Shown piece by piece: positions 22,768 to 29,212 of a DNA stretch of 30,106 bases. Source of the stretch: Candidatus Peribacteria bacterium (GTDB taxonomy: Bacteria; Patescibacteriota; Gracilibacteria; Peribacterales; Peribacteraceae); assembly GCA_903854455.1 (NCBI GenBank), contig CAINWJ010000128.1, positions 1 to 30,106 on the forward strand. Direction: 5' to 3'. Below the pieces are notes generated by a model, which was not told the DNA's origin, made no database searches, and saw only the letters and a program-made list of their open reading frames with translations. The translations under genes and the position numbers were made by a program. Within the stretch, counting starts at the first letter, position 1; each line of letters begins with the position of its first letter.

Positions 22768-22786
22768 CTGGGGCACGATGCCCCAG
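22768..22786. repeat. REP-like palindrome (CTGGGGC-ACGAT-GCCCCAG)
   Basis: This is a perfect 7-bp stem followed by CTGCGG, the same tail that follows the glyA palindrome. Confidence 0.6.
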
Positions 22787-22890
22787 CTGCGGAAATAGTG
22801 ATCGTGAAAATTGGCAACGGAAAATTGATGACCGCAAAACCTGCGATCTTTCTTCCTCTTATCCTCTCCTCTTCTCAATCCTCTCCTCCT

Positions 22891-23181
22891 CTACTTCGCC
22901 TTCTTCTCCTTCTTCTTCGCCACCGGCTTCGCCTTCCTCTTCTCCTCGATCACCTTCACCTCCTCCATCTTCTGCTTGGACTTCTCGGCAACCTTGCGGA
23001 AGCGATCCACACGACCGGAAACCATGAGACCGCGGTACTCACCCGTGTAGATGGGGTGGCAGTTACTGCAGGTTTCAACCTGCTGCTCCTTCACAGTGGA
23101 AGGGATCTGGTACTTAGCAGAGCAGGAAACGCAGGTGGTGACTGCGTCCGCGAAGATTTTTGGGTGGATACCTTTCTTCAT
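22891..23181 (-). CDS. rpmE: 50S ribosomal protein bL31, zinc-binding type
   Basis: This large-subunit ribosomal protein begins MKKGIHPKIF and has the zinc ligands C17, C20, C38 and C41 (VETCSNCHPIYTG), so it is the C+ form. GRVDRFRKV follows. After about residue 67 there is a Lys/Glu/Val-rich tail of roughly 30 residues beyond the usual end, closing in KKKEKKAK. The neighbouring gyrA ends almost identically (KKTEKKAK). A -10/-35 pair lies just upstream, so it can be transcribed independently of gyrA. Confidence 0.95.
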   Translation of the reverse strand: MKKGIHPKIFADAVTTCVSCSAKYQIPSTVKEQQVETCSNCHPIYTGEYRGLMVSGRVDRFRKVAEKSKQKMEEVKVIEEKRKAKPVAKKKEKKAK

Positions 23182-23190
23182 AGCTGGCAG

Positions 23191-23219
23191 AGTGTAAAAG
23201 AGTAGTAGGGTTGATGCAA
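23191..23219 (-). promoter_or_regulatory. Promoter of rpmE
   Basis: On the minus strand, TTGCAT (23214-23219), a 17-base spacer and TACACT (23191-23196) lie nine bases before the ATG. No Shine-Dalgarno is present. Confidence 0.45.
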
Positions 23220-23230
23220 GACGGAAAACT

Positions 23231-23330
23231 TCGAATGGCTAAATGGCTAAATGGCTAAATTGTTTAAATCGCGAGAATAAGCCATTTTTTCGCTTGCGAA
23301 CAATTTAACCATTTAGCAATTTAACAATCG
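23231..23330. repeat. ATGGCTAA octamer array with inverted partner
   Basis: Three exact ATGGCTAA copies and a diverged fourth (23234-23268) face TTAACCATTTAGCAATTTAAC-type units (23297-23330) in reverse. A shorter inner stem sits between (TCGCGAGAA / TTCGCTTGCGA). The hairpin fills most of the gyrA-rpmE gap. Confidence 0.75.
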
Positions 23331-23349
23331 TAATGATAAAAATCGACAC

Positions 23350-25929
23350 CTACTTCGCTTTCTTTTCGGTCTTCTTCGGCTTCTCCTCCACAACTTCCTC
23401 CAGCGGCAGCTCCTCTTCCGCTCCTTCCGTCTCCGCCTCGGCGTTGGGGTCGAACATGATGACGCTCATGGATGCCACCTTGTCACCCTTATCCAGGCGC
23501 ATGACGATGACGCCCTGCGTGGCACGACCACGGGAAGGAATGTCCGACAGCTTCATGCGGATGGCTTGCCCCTGCTTGGAAATACAAATCAAGTCACCCT
23601 GATCCCCTTCCTGCAGGATGAATCCTCCCACAATGTCTCCCGTCTTCGGCGTCAGCTGAGCGGCTTTCACGCCACTGCCTCCTCTGCCCTGCATGCGGTA
23701 CAACGTCACCGGCGTCGACTTCCCAAGCCCATTCTCCATCACAACCAGGAGCTGGCTCTTGTCCGGATTGCTGACCACAGCGGCTTCCACCACCACATCA
23801 CCTGGACCCACACGGATGCCGCGGACACCGGCGGCTGCACGACCCATGGAGCGGACGTCACCCTCGACGAAGCGGATGCTCTTGCCCTTCTTGGTCAAGA
23901 TGAAGATCTCATCCTTGCCGCTCGTGGCAACCACCCACTTGAGCTCATCCCCTTCCGGCACCTTCTGTGCGATCAATCCTGAACGGCGGATGTTCTCGAA
24001 CTCGGTCAGCTCCGTGCGCTTCACCGTACCCTTCACCGTCGTCATGAAGAGGTGTGTCTTGCCGTCCAGTTTCGCCTTCATGATCGCTGCGACTTTCTCG
24101 CCCGGCTGCAATTGGAGCAAATTGACGATCGCCTGACCCTTGGCGACACGGCTGGCCTGGGGTAGTTCGTACGCCGGCAGCTTGAACACACGTCCGGTGT
24201 TGGTGAAGAAGAGGAGATCATCGTGGTTATTCACACTCAGGATGCTCAGGATCTCGTCCTCCTCCTTGGTCGTCATGCCCTTCACTCCCTTGCCGCCGCG
24301 GTTCTGTGCGCGGAACTGAGCGGGGCTTAAGCGCTTCACATAGCCATGCGTTGTCAGCGTCACGATCATCGGCGCATTCGGGATGGTGTCCTTCGCGGAG
24401 AACTCACCGACGGCATGCGGCACGACTACCGTGCGACGCTCATCACCGTACTTGCGACCAATCTCCTTGAGTTCGTCCTTCATGATGGCATCCACACGCT
24501 TCTTGTCCTTGAGGATCGCCTCGCACTCCTTGATAAACGCCAATGTTGCCTTCAGTTCATCCTCGATCTTCTTGCGCTCCAGACCCGCCAAACGACGCAG
24601 CTGCATCTCCAGAATGGCGTTCGCCTGGATCTCGGTCAGCTTGAACTTCTTCACGAGATTGGCTCTGGCCTCATCCTGCGTCTCGCTCTTCTTGATGGTT
24701 TCGATGACCGCGTCGATGTGATCGAGTGCGATCGTCAATCCTTCCAGAATGTGTGCCCGCTCCTTGGCACGATCACGGTCAAACGTCACGCGACGCGTGA
24801 TGATAGTGCGGCGGTGCCCGATGAAGATCTGGAGGAACTCCTGCAGGTTGAGGAGCTTGGGCTGCAGACCGTCCGCCAGCGCAATCATGTTGTACCCGAA
24901 ACTCGTCTGCAGATCCGTGTGCTTGTAGAGCTGGTTTAAAATCTTCTGCGGGTAGCTGTCCTTCTTCAGTTCAATGATGATGCGGATGCCGTCGCGGTCG
25001 GACTCGTCGCGCAGATCGGAAATGCCGGCGATCACCTTGTCCGTCACCAGCTCAGCGATGCGCTCGATCAAAGAAGTCTTGTTCACCTGGTACGGGATCT
25101 CGCTGATGCGGATGATGTTGCGGTTGCCTGCCTCCTCTATCTCCGCCTTGCCGCGCATGATCACAGATCCGCGCCCGGTGAGGTACGCCTGCTTCAAGAC
25201 CTCCCTGTTGTAGACGAACCCGGCAGTCGGGAAGTCCGGACCCTGCACGAACTTGAGCAAATCCTCGACCGTCGCGTCCGGATGGTCGGCGAGATAAACG
25301 ATGGCATCGATCAACTCACGGAGGTTGTGCGGCGGGATGTTGGTCGCCATACCGACGGCGATGCCGACGGTTCCATTGAGTAACAGGTTCGGGATCTTGG
25401 ACGGGAGCACCATCGGCTCCTTCTTGTTGCCGTCGTAGTTGGGCTGGAACTCCACCGTGTTCTTCTCGATGTCCTGCAGGATCTCATCCGACACCGTCTG
25501 CATCTTGGCCTCGGTGTAGCGCATGGCAGCTGCCGGATCTCCGTCGATGCTTCCGAAGTTCCCCTGTCCGTAGATCAGCGGATAGCGCATGGAGAAATCC
25601 TGTGCCATGCGGACCAGCGCCTCGTAGATCGGCGCATCGCCGTGCGGGTGGTACTTGGCCATCACCTCACCGACGACAGCGGCCGACTTGCGGAACTTGG
25701 CGGTTGATTTCAATCCTAATTCATTCATTGCGTAGAGAATTCTCCGGTGCACCGGCTTGAGTCCGTCACGGGCATCCGGCAGCGCACGGCTGACGATGAC
25801 GCTCATGGCGTAGGAGAGATAGCTCTCCTCCATCTCCGTAATGATGGCACGCGGGTTGATATTCCCGATGTTACCGCCACTCAAAGGCGCCTGATGTTGG
25901 TCTCCGGCTGGATGTGCTGCTTTGGTCAT
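23350..25929 (-). CDS. gyrA: DNA gyrase subunit A
   Basis: This is the breakage-reunion subunit of gyrase, which introduces negative supercoils with GyrB. The catalytic tyrosine is Y138 in AAAMRYTEAKM. The GyrA box QNRGGKG in the C-terminal beta-pinwheel marks gyrase, not topoisomerase IV. In the quinolone-determining region the sequence is HPHGDAPIYE, so the position equal to E. coli Ser83 is Ala99 and Asp87 is Glu103. The tail is Glu-rich then Lys-rich (KKTEKKAK). ATG 25929 (MTKAAHPAG) is preferred; the frame extends upstream to 26010 but that part is not family-like. About 859 residues, which is normal. GyrB is not in the window. Confidence 0.97.
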   Translation of the reverse strand: MTKAAHPAGDQHQAPLSGGNIGNINPRAIITEMEESYLSYAMSVIVSRALPDARDGLKPVHRRILYAMNELGLKSTAKFRKSAAVVGEVMAKYHPHGDAPIYEALVRMAQDFSMRYPLIYGQGNFGSIDGDPAAAMRYTEAKMQTVSDEILQDIEKNTVEFQPNYDGNKKEPMVLPSKIPNLLLNGTVGIAVGMATNIPPHNLRELIDAIVYLADHPDATVEDLLKFVQGPDFPTAGFVYNREVLKQAYLTGRGSVIMRGKAEIEEAGNRNIIRISEIPYQVNKTSLIERIAELVTDKVIAGISDLRDESDRDGIRIIIELKKDSYPQKILNQLYKHTDLQTSFGYNMIALADGLQPKLLNLQEFLQIFIGHRRTIITRRVTFDRDRAKERAHILEGLTIALDHIDAVIETIKKSETQDEARANLVKKFKLTEIQANAILEMQLRRLAGLERKKIEDELKATLAFIKECEAILKDKKRVDAIMKDELKEIGRKYGDERRTVVVPHAVGEFSAKDTIPNAPMIVTLTTHGYVKRLSPAQFRAQNRGGKGVKGMTTKEEDEILSILSVNNHDDLLFFTNTGRVFKLPAYELPQASRVAKGQAIVNLLQLQPGEKVAAIMKAKLDGKTHLFMTTVKGTVKRTELTEFENIRRSGLIAQKVPEGDELKWVVATSGKDEIFILTKKGKSIRFVEGDVRSMGRAAAGVRGIRVGPGDVVVEAAVVSNPDKSQLLVVMENGLGKSTPVTLYRMQGRGGSGVKAAQLTPKTGDIVGGFILQEGDQGDLICISKQGQAIRMKLSDIPSRGRATQGVIVMRLDKGDKVASMSVIMFDPNAEAETEGAEEELPLEEVVEEKPKKTEKKAK

Positions 25930-26025
25930 AGAAAAACGGCGAGAGAAAATGTCCCGAAGAGAGTACCAGAAAGTGATCGGAATGGAAGACATTGGAAGTG
26001 AGGAATGCAAGCCGAAAGGAGATAA

Positions 26026-26054
26026 TGGACAAATTTTAAATTCTCAATTATAAT
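26026..26054 (+). promoter_or_regulatory. Near-consensus promoter of the A+T-rich orphan
   Basis: TGGACA (26026-26031), a 17-base spacer and TATAAT (26049-26054) give the best promoter in the window. The ATG is eight bases after the -10, so the leader would be about two bases. Confidence 0.75.
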
Positions 26055-26062
26055 ATACAGAT

Positions 26063-27004
26063 ATGACAAACCAAGAAAATCCTCAACAACCAGAGAAAAG
26101 AGAATCAGCTGAACCACAATTCGAGATAGAACGGGGTACCCCGTTTCGCAAAAAAATGCTCATCACGAAACCCGTGGAAATCGTTGATGATAGAGACCAG
26201 AGGAAAACACTCGATGCCCCAGCCGTCGTTCACGTTCAGAAGCAGGATATGAACTGGACATGGCTCTGTAACGAAGAAGGTAAATATATTGGAAAAGTCT
26301 CAATCAACAATCTTGACCGTGGTTCGACATGGAGCACAAGATTGGCTCTGAAGCCGCTCACATCTTCAGTCGCCATTTACGAAACAGCAGAAGATGCCCT
26401 GAGTGGGAAAAATCCAAAGCAAGTATTACAAGGTGATGATGTTGTACTTCCGGTAATGGAAATCAGAATGGCAAGAGAGAGTAACCTTGCCTACAGAGTT
26501 AACTGCGCCATCGGGGAAAAGGGCGCTGCAGGAAAACGTGGCTGGGTAACGATTCGATCACCAAAGTCTGAGGATTTAATCTTCGAAAGAGGCACTCTCA
26601 ATACCAAAGAAGAATTATCGTTGATTCGTTCAAGTGTTGAATTACAGATTTTAGAACTTCAAGACAAAATCATGCCAACTAATAGAAAGAACATTGGAGC
26701 GATATTGGAGAGAACAAAGCGATGCTATTGGGGTGCGCTGACAGGAGAAGAAGATAGAAAATTCACACAAGATACGATCAAACATGCAAATGATACGATC
26801 GGCGTGGGAGACATGCTACAAGTACAAGAAAGAACACTATGCGCAAAATCGGCAGAGGATTTTGCCTTATATCTGCAATCTCTAAAAGGTACTCGTCAAA
26901 GCTTGCAATTAATTATTGATCAACTGCCACAATCCCGATTCATCACGATGAATGTTAATGGTTCTAAGAATCGATTATATTTCACAAACTCTCTAGACCA
27001 ATAA
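26063..27004 (+). CDS. A+T-rich orphan, 313 residues, possible SH3-like strands
   Basis: No family is recognised. The first 25 residues are polar and Gln/Glu/Pro-rich, with no signal peptide. Residues about 50-90 (PAVVHVQKQDMNWTWLCNEEG, then KYIGKVSINNL) and about 130-165 (ending in KRGWVTIRSP) have the short-strand, Trp/Gly pattern of bacterial SH3 domains, but this is weak. The C-terminal half is helical (about 180-300). Base composition is clearly more A+T-rich than neighbours, with many AAA/GAA/ATT codons, suggesting recent acquisition or weak selection. It is a single gene with the strongest promoter seen here. Confidence 0.75.
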   Translation: MTNQENPQQPEKRESAEPQFEIERGTPFRKKMLITKPVEIVDDRDQRKTLDAPAVVHVQKQDMNWTWLCNEEGKYIGKVSINNLDRGSTWSTRLALKPLTSSVAIYETAEDALSGKNPKQVLQGDDVVLPVMEIRMARESNLAYRVNCAIGEKGAAGKRGWVTIRSPKSEDLIFERGTLNTKEELSLIRSSVELQILELQDKIMPTNRKNIGAILERTKRCYWGALTGEEDRKFTQDTIKHANDTIGVGDMLQVQERTLCAKSAEDFALYLQSLKGTRQSLQLIIDQLPQSRFITMNVNGSKNRLYFTNSLDQ

Positions 27005-27026
27005 TGAATATTTTGAATTGAAAACA

Positions 27027-27055
27027 TTGGCTGTCATATTAAATCACCGTACCCT
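27027..27055 (+). promoter_or_regulatory. Promoter of rlmN
   Basis: TTGGCT (27027-27032), 17 bases, TACCCT (27050-27055), then six bases to the ATG. This is the same geometry as other starts in the window. Confidence 0.4.
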
Positions 27056-27061
27056 GTCGCC

Positions 27062-28228
27062 ATGCCTCCCCTCACCCGTCGCGAGCGGATACTGAAACTT
27101 TTTCCGGATGCGCCGGCGTTTCGGTTGAAGCAGGCGGATGAGGCCCTGTTCAAGCCAACATTTTCAAGCTGGAACGATGTGACGATCTTCCCAAAGCCGA
27201 TGCGGGAGACACTGGCAAAAGAAGTGCCGTGGATGTCCGTTGAGCTGGTGAGAATGATCGAGAGCGTCAAAGGCGACACGTTCAAAGCAGTGCTCAAGGG
27301 CGAAGATGGGAAAATGTTCGAGACGGTGCTGATGGGCAATGCCAAGGAGCAGTGGACCGTCTGTGTCAGTAGTCAAATCGGCTGCGCCATGGGCTGCGTC
27401 TTCTGCGCGACCGGCAAGATGGGCTTCAAGCGGCACCTGACGTCGGATGAGATCGCAGATCAGGTCAGGTTCTGGAGGGCATTTCTTGCAAATCGTTGTC
27501 ATGGTGAGCCAAGTAGATCTTGTCATGGTGAGCGCAGTCGAACCATGACAAGCATCGCCGTTCGTCACCCTTCGACGGAGTTTATCCTGAGCGGAGCCGA
27601 AGGGCTCAGGGTGACAACAAAAAAAACGACACCCCAGCGCATCAGCAACGTCGTCTTCATGGGCATGGGCGAGCCGTTCGCCAACATCGAGAATGTCAAA
27701 GCCGCGATCGGGCTCTGGACCAAGTACACCGACCTCGGCCCCACTCATATCACTGTCTCCACCGTCGGAATTCTCACCGCTCTCGAAAAAGTCCTAATCG
27801 ACAAAACCTGGCCGGCAGTGCGCATCGCCGTCTCGCTCCACAGTGCGGACGAGAAGCGGCGGAAGGAAATCGTGCCGAGTACCGAGGAAGGATTCCTCAA
27901 AAAACTCGCGGATTGGTGCCAGCGGTACAATCACATCCATGGCAACCGCCGTCACCACATCACGTTCGAGTACACGCTGATCAATGAGGTGAATGATTCG
28001 CCGGAGCACGCGACGCTGCTTGCCAAATACATTCGATTGGCAGGCGGACCCAAGCTCAACGTCATTCCACTGAATGCGGTTACAGGATCGATACTTAAGA
28101 AGAGCCAGCGGAATCGCATAGATCAGTTCAAAGCGATCATCCTGGGCAGCGGGCTGGATGTCACTGAGCGGAGAACCATGGGCGATGACATCGCAGCGGC
28201 ATGCGGACAGTTGGCAGGCGAAATGTAA
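27062..28228 (+). CDS. rlmN: 23S rRNA (adenine2503-C2)-methyltransferase with in-frame repeat insertion
   Basis: This radical-SAM enzyme methylates A2503 of 23S rRNA (and A37 of some tRNAs). The [4Fe-4S] motif is C108-x3-C112-x2-C115, and the SAM-binding GMGEP is at 201-205. The two resolving/methyl-carrying cysteines are C101 (in CVSSQIGC) and C381 (in GDDIAAACGQL). Residues about 145-190 are extra to the family: they are translated from the dispersed repeat with GTCATGGTGAGC and CTTCGACGGAGTTTATCCTGAG elements. The insertion sits in the variable loop between RFWRAFLAN and ISNVVFMGMGEP and keeps the frame. The TAA stop lies within the first unit of a downstream heptamer array. Confidence 0.93.
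   Translation: MPPLTRRERILKLFPDAPAFRLKQADEALFKPTFSSWNDVTIFPKPMRETLAKEVPWMSVELVRMIESVKGDTFKAVLKGEDGKMFETVLMGNAKEQWTVCVSSQIGCAMGCVFCATGKMGFKRHLTSDEIADQVRFWRAFLANRCHGEPSRSCHGERSRTMTSIAVRHPSTEFILSGAEGLRVTTKKTTPQRISNVVFMGMGEPFANIENVKAAIGLWTKYTDLGPTHITVSTVGILTALEKVLIDKTWPAVRIAVSLHSADEKRRKEIVPSTEEGFLKKLADWCQRYNHIHGNRRHHITFEYTLINEVNDSPEHATLLAKYIRLAGGPKLNVIPLNAVTGSILKKSQRNRIDQFKAIILGSGLDVTERRTMGDDIAAACGQLAGEM
27494..27631. repeat. In-frame dispersed repeat inside rlmN
   Basis: Two units are present: CTTGTCATGGT...ACCATGACAAG (a perfect 11-bp inverted pair, about 27520-27553), and GTCACCCTTCG...CGAAGGGCTCAGGGTGAC (about 27565-27617). The inner phrases GAGCGCAGTCGAA and GACGGAGTTTATCCTGAGC recur between genes at 29092-29202. 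Confidence 0.85.
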
Positions 28229-28306
28229 AATGTAGAATGTAGAATGTATAATTTTTTTGGATCTAGCCCTTCATTCTACATTTTACATTCTACATTCTAC
28301 ATTTTC
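28222..28306. repeat. Paired TAGAATG heptamer arrays between rlmN and rsmI
   Basis: The left array (28222-28256) has AATGTAA, AATGTAG, AATGTAG, AATGTAT; the right array (28272-28306) has CATTCTA, CATTTTA, CATTCTA, CATTCTA, CATTTTC. They are inverted copies around a 15-base loop and may terminate rlmN transcription. The rlmN stop lies in the first unit. Confidence 0.85.
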
Positions 28307-28336
28307 TCTGACGCGCTCATTCCATCGACCCTCCCC

Positions 28337-29008
28337 ATGCTCTCCATCGTCTCCACCCCCATCGGCAATCTTGGTGACATCACACTGCGGGCAATCGAAA
28401 CTCTCACCAAATGCGATGCCATTGTGTGTGAAGACACCCGAGTCACCGGTCAACTCCTTCATCTACTCAATCTCCCAAAGAAAGAATTGATCTCATTCCA
28501 CGGGTACACCAACCCGGAGAAAGCCGATGTCATCATCGAGCGACTCAAGAATAATCAACACCTCTGCATCGTCTCCGATGCCGGTACACCGGCAATTTCC
28601 GATCCCGGATTTGTGCTGATAAGTAAGGTGCGGGCAACCGGACTTCCGATCGAAGTCATCCCGGGACCGTCAGCCTTCCTCGCCGCACTCAGTGCGAGTG
28701 GTCTTCCGATCAATCAATTTGTGTACCTGGGATTCCTGCCGCTCAAGAAAGGAAGGCAGACGCTGCTCAAATCATTGATCAATGAGGAACGAACGATCGT
28801 CTTCTACGAATCCCCACACAGGATTCAGAAAACCTTGAGCGAGCTTGCGACCATCCTCGCAGATCAACCCAAGCGCCCGATTGTCATCGCACGGGAACTG
28901 ACGAAGATGCATGAGGAAGTCAGATGTACGACGATTGGAGAACTGAAAGCGGTGACCGAAGTGATGACGGTGAAGGGAGAGTTTGTGGTGGTGGTCGGAG
29001 GAAAGTAA
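28337..29008 (+). CDS. rsmI: 16S rRNA (cytidine1402-2'-O)-methyltransferase
   Basis: RsmI methylates the ribose of C1402 in 16S rRNA at the decoding centre. Family motifs are STPIGNLGDITLRA at the N-terminus, CEDTR, ISFHGYTNPEK, the SAM-binding SDAGTPAISDPG and IPGPSAFLAALSASGLP. The closing segment is RTIVFYESPHRI...ARELTKMHEE. Length 223 lacks the optional C-terminal extension. The frame extends upstream to 28244, but that part is only translated repeat; ATG 28337 begins exactly at the conserved M-L-S-I-V. Its TAA stop is the start of a GTAAGGTAG array. It follows rlmN, giving two rRNA methyltransferases in a row. Confidence 0.96.
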   Translation: MLSIVSTPIGNLGDITLRAIETLTKCDAIVCEDTRVTGQLLHLLNLPKKELISFHGYTNPEKADVIIERLKNNQHLCIVSDAGTPAISDPGFVLISKVRATGLPIEVIPGPSAFLAALSASGLPINQFVYLGFLPLKKGRQTLLKSLINEERTIVFYESPHRIQKTLSELATILADQPKRPIVIARELTKMHEEVRCTTIGELKAVTEVMTVKGEFVVVVGGK

Positions 29009-29042
29009 GGTAGGTAAGGTAAGTAAAGTAGGTAAGGTACGT
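29005..29042 (+). repeat. GTAAGGTAG period-9 array at the rsmI stop
   Basis: Units GTAAGGTAG, GTAAGGTAA, GTAAAGTAG and GTAAGGTAC run in series. The TAA of the first is the rsmI stop codon. The same unit occurs in frame in pdxT (8194-8255). Confidence 0.85.
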
Positions 29043-29091
29043 CACGACTCATTGCGAAATCACCTACGAAACCTCTGAAAAACAAACTCAA

Positions 29092-29202
29092 CTTGTCATC
29101 CTGAGCGCAGTCGAAGGATGATATTTGTTGTACTAGAGCCAATTGTCATGGTTCGACGGAGTTTATCCTGAGCTTGCCGAAGGGCTCACCATGACAATTT
29201 TT
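29092..29202. repeat. GTCATCCTGAGC-type dispersed repeats with terminator-like hairpin
   Basis: Unit one (about 29094-29121): GTCATCC TGAGCGCAGTCGAA GGATGA. Unit two (29141-29199): perfect 12-bp ends AATTGTCATGGT / ACCATGACAATT followed by TTT. It lies between convergent rsmI and the M23 gene, and the T-tract makes it a candidate terminator for rsmI. The same phrases are inside rlmN. Confidence 0.8.
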
Positions 29203-29212
29203 CAGAGCTTCC

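Larger units (their letters stand above)
22487..22890. other. Gene-free region with several palindromes and tandem repeats
   Basis: About 400 bp between hrcA (start) and rpmE (end), both on the minus strand. Open frames here are low-complexity and unlike proteins. The region holds three palindromes (22521, 22595, 22768), an AGCGA-type tandem (22543-22573), a GAAAATTG repeat (22806-22829), and a TCCTCTCC array (22853-22890) that runs up to the rpmE stop codon. No RNA gene is recognised. Confidence 0.6.

Noticed and set aside
22460..22798. 112-residue open frame in the hrcA-rpmE gap
   Set aside because: It is built from palindromes and repeats, overlaps the hrcA start antisense, and does not resemble a protein.
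25930..26010. 27-residue N-terminal extension of GyrA
   Set aside because: It is not family-like and lacks an initiation signal; ATG 25929 is a better start.
28244..28336. N-terminal extension of RsmI
   Set aside because: The extra residues are only the translated heptamer repeat; the conserved family start is at 28337.
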